DNA of 64,000 nucleotides from Branchiostoma belcheri (Eukaryota > Chordata > Leptocardii > Amphioxiformes > Branchiostomatidae): the NCBI RefSeq assembly GCF_001625305.1, contig NW_017804020.1, forward strand, positions 1,660,545-1,724,544, read 5' to 3'. Below are positions 63,946 through 64,000 of this stretch, in pieces. A model generated the notes under the pieces. It was not told where the DNA came from and searched no databases. It saw only the letters and a list, made by a program, of their open reading frames with translations. The position numbers and the translations under genes are program-made. Positions within the stretch are counted from its first letter, which is position 1, and each line of letters starts with the position of its first letter.

Positions 63946-64000
63946 GTCAGTTGCACATCCAGTTGTCTCATTTCAAATGGAGCATTGACATATCTATTCA

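Overview
The window is a gene-sparse, repeat-rich piece of an animal nuclear genome. Genes have many short exons with GT-AG introns, intergenic space is filled with small inverted-repeat transposons, and there is a 20-N assembly gap. Protein content (an AHCYL/IRBIT gene, ankyrin-CARD genes, a CFAP92/KIAA1257-like gene), an expanded death-fold gene family and abundant miniature transposons together suggest a cephalochordate (amphioxus, Branchiostoma). The species call is inference.

Layout. (1) 1-20.5 kb, minus strand: the 5' half of an S-adenosylhomocysteine-hydrolase-like gene (AHCYL1/2, IRBIT). Five exons run from a CpG-rich promoter at about 20.5 kb and off the left edge. Its second intron holds two intronless, tandemly duplicated ankyrin genes on the same strand: one complete Ank-coiled coil-CARD gene and one that lost its CARD where a repeat landed. 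(2) 22.8-25.6 kb, minus strand: a complete three-exon gene for a small secreted coiled-coil protein of unknown function, with a TATA box. (3) 33.5-51.2 kb, minus strand: a complete gene for a secreted multidomain protein with signal peptide, Tyr-rich segment, ShKT domain, PSY repeats, a Cys-rich module, a Cu/Zn superoxide dismutase domain and a basic tail. (4) 56.8-64 kb, plus strand: the 5' part of a CFAP92/KIAA1257-like (DUF4550) ciliary gene, nine exons in the window.

The most interesting system is in the SOD gene. Two adjacent 173-nt exons encode alternative versions of the same strand-loop segment that carries two copper ligands of Cu/Zn SOD. They have the same phases, are separated by only 60 nt, and cannot be spliced together or both skipped without a frameshift. 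This is the expected structure of mutually exclusive exons. One version keeps one of the two histidines, the other keeps neither, and the zinc site is intact in both. The gene would therefore switch the metal site of an extracellular SOD-like protein by splicing.

Mobile elements are unusually readable. Two hAT elements have 8-bp target duplications. A family of TAGCCTGG-ended elements has 9-bp duplications (Mutator-like). Two Harbinger-like elements have TTA/TAA duplications, and there are several hairpin families. The stretches 38.03-41.41 kb and 41.43-44.55 kb are near-identical, sit on either side of the N gap, and each lacks insertions present in the other. They are probably two alleles placed in tandem by the assembler, and they give clean empty sites for several insertions. 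A single N at 61854 in a CFAP92 exon appears to be a spurious base. No tRNA, rRNA or CRISPR array was found.
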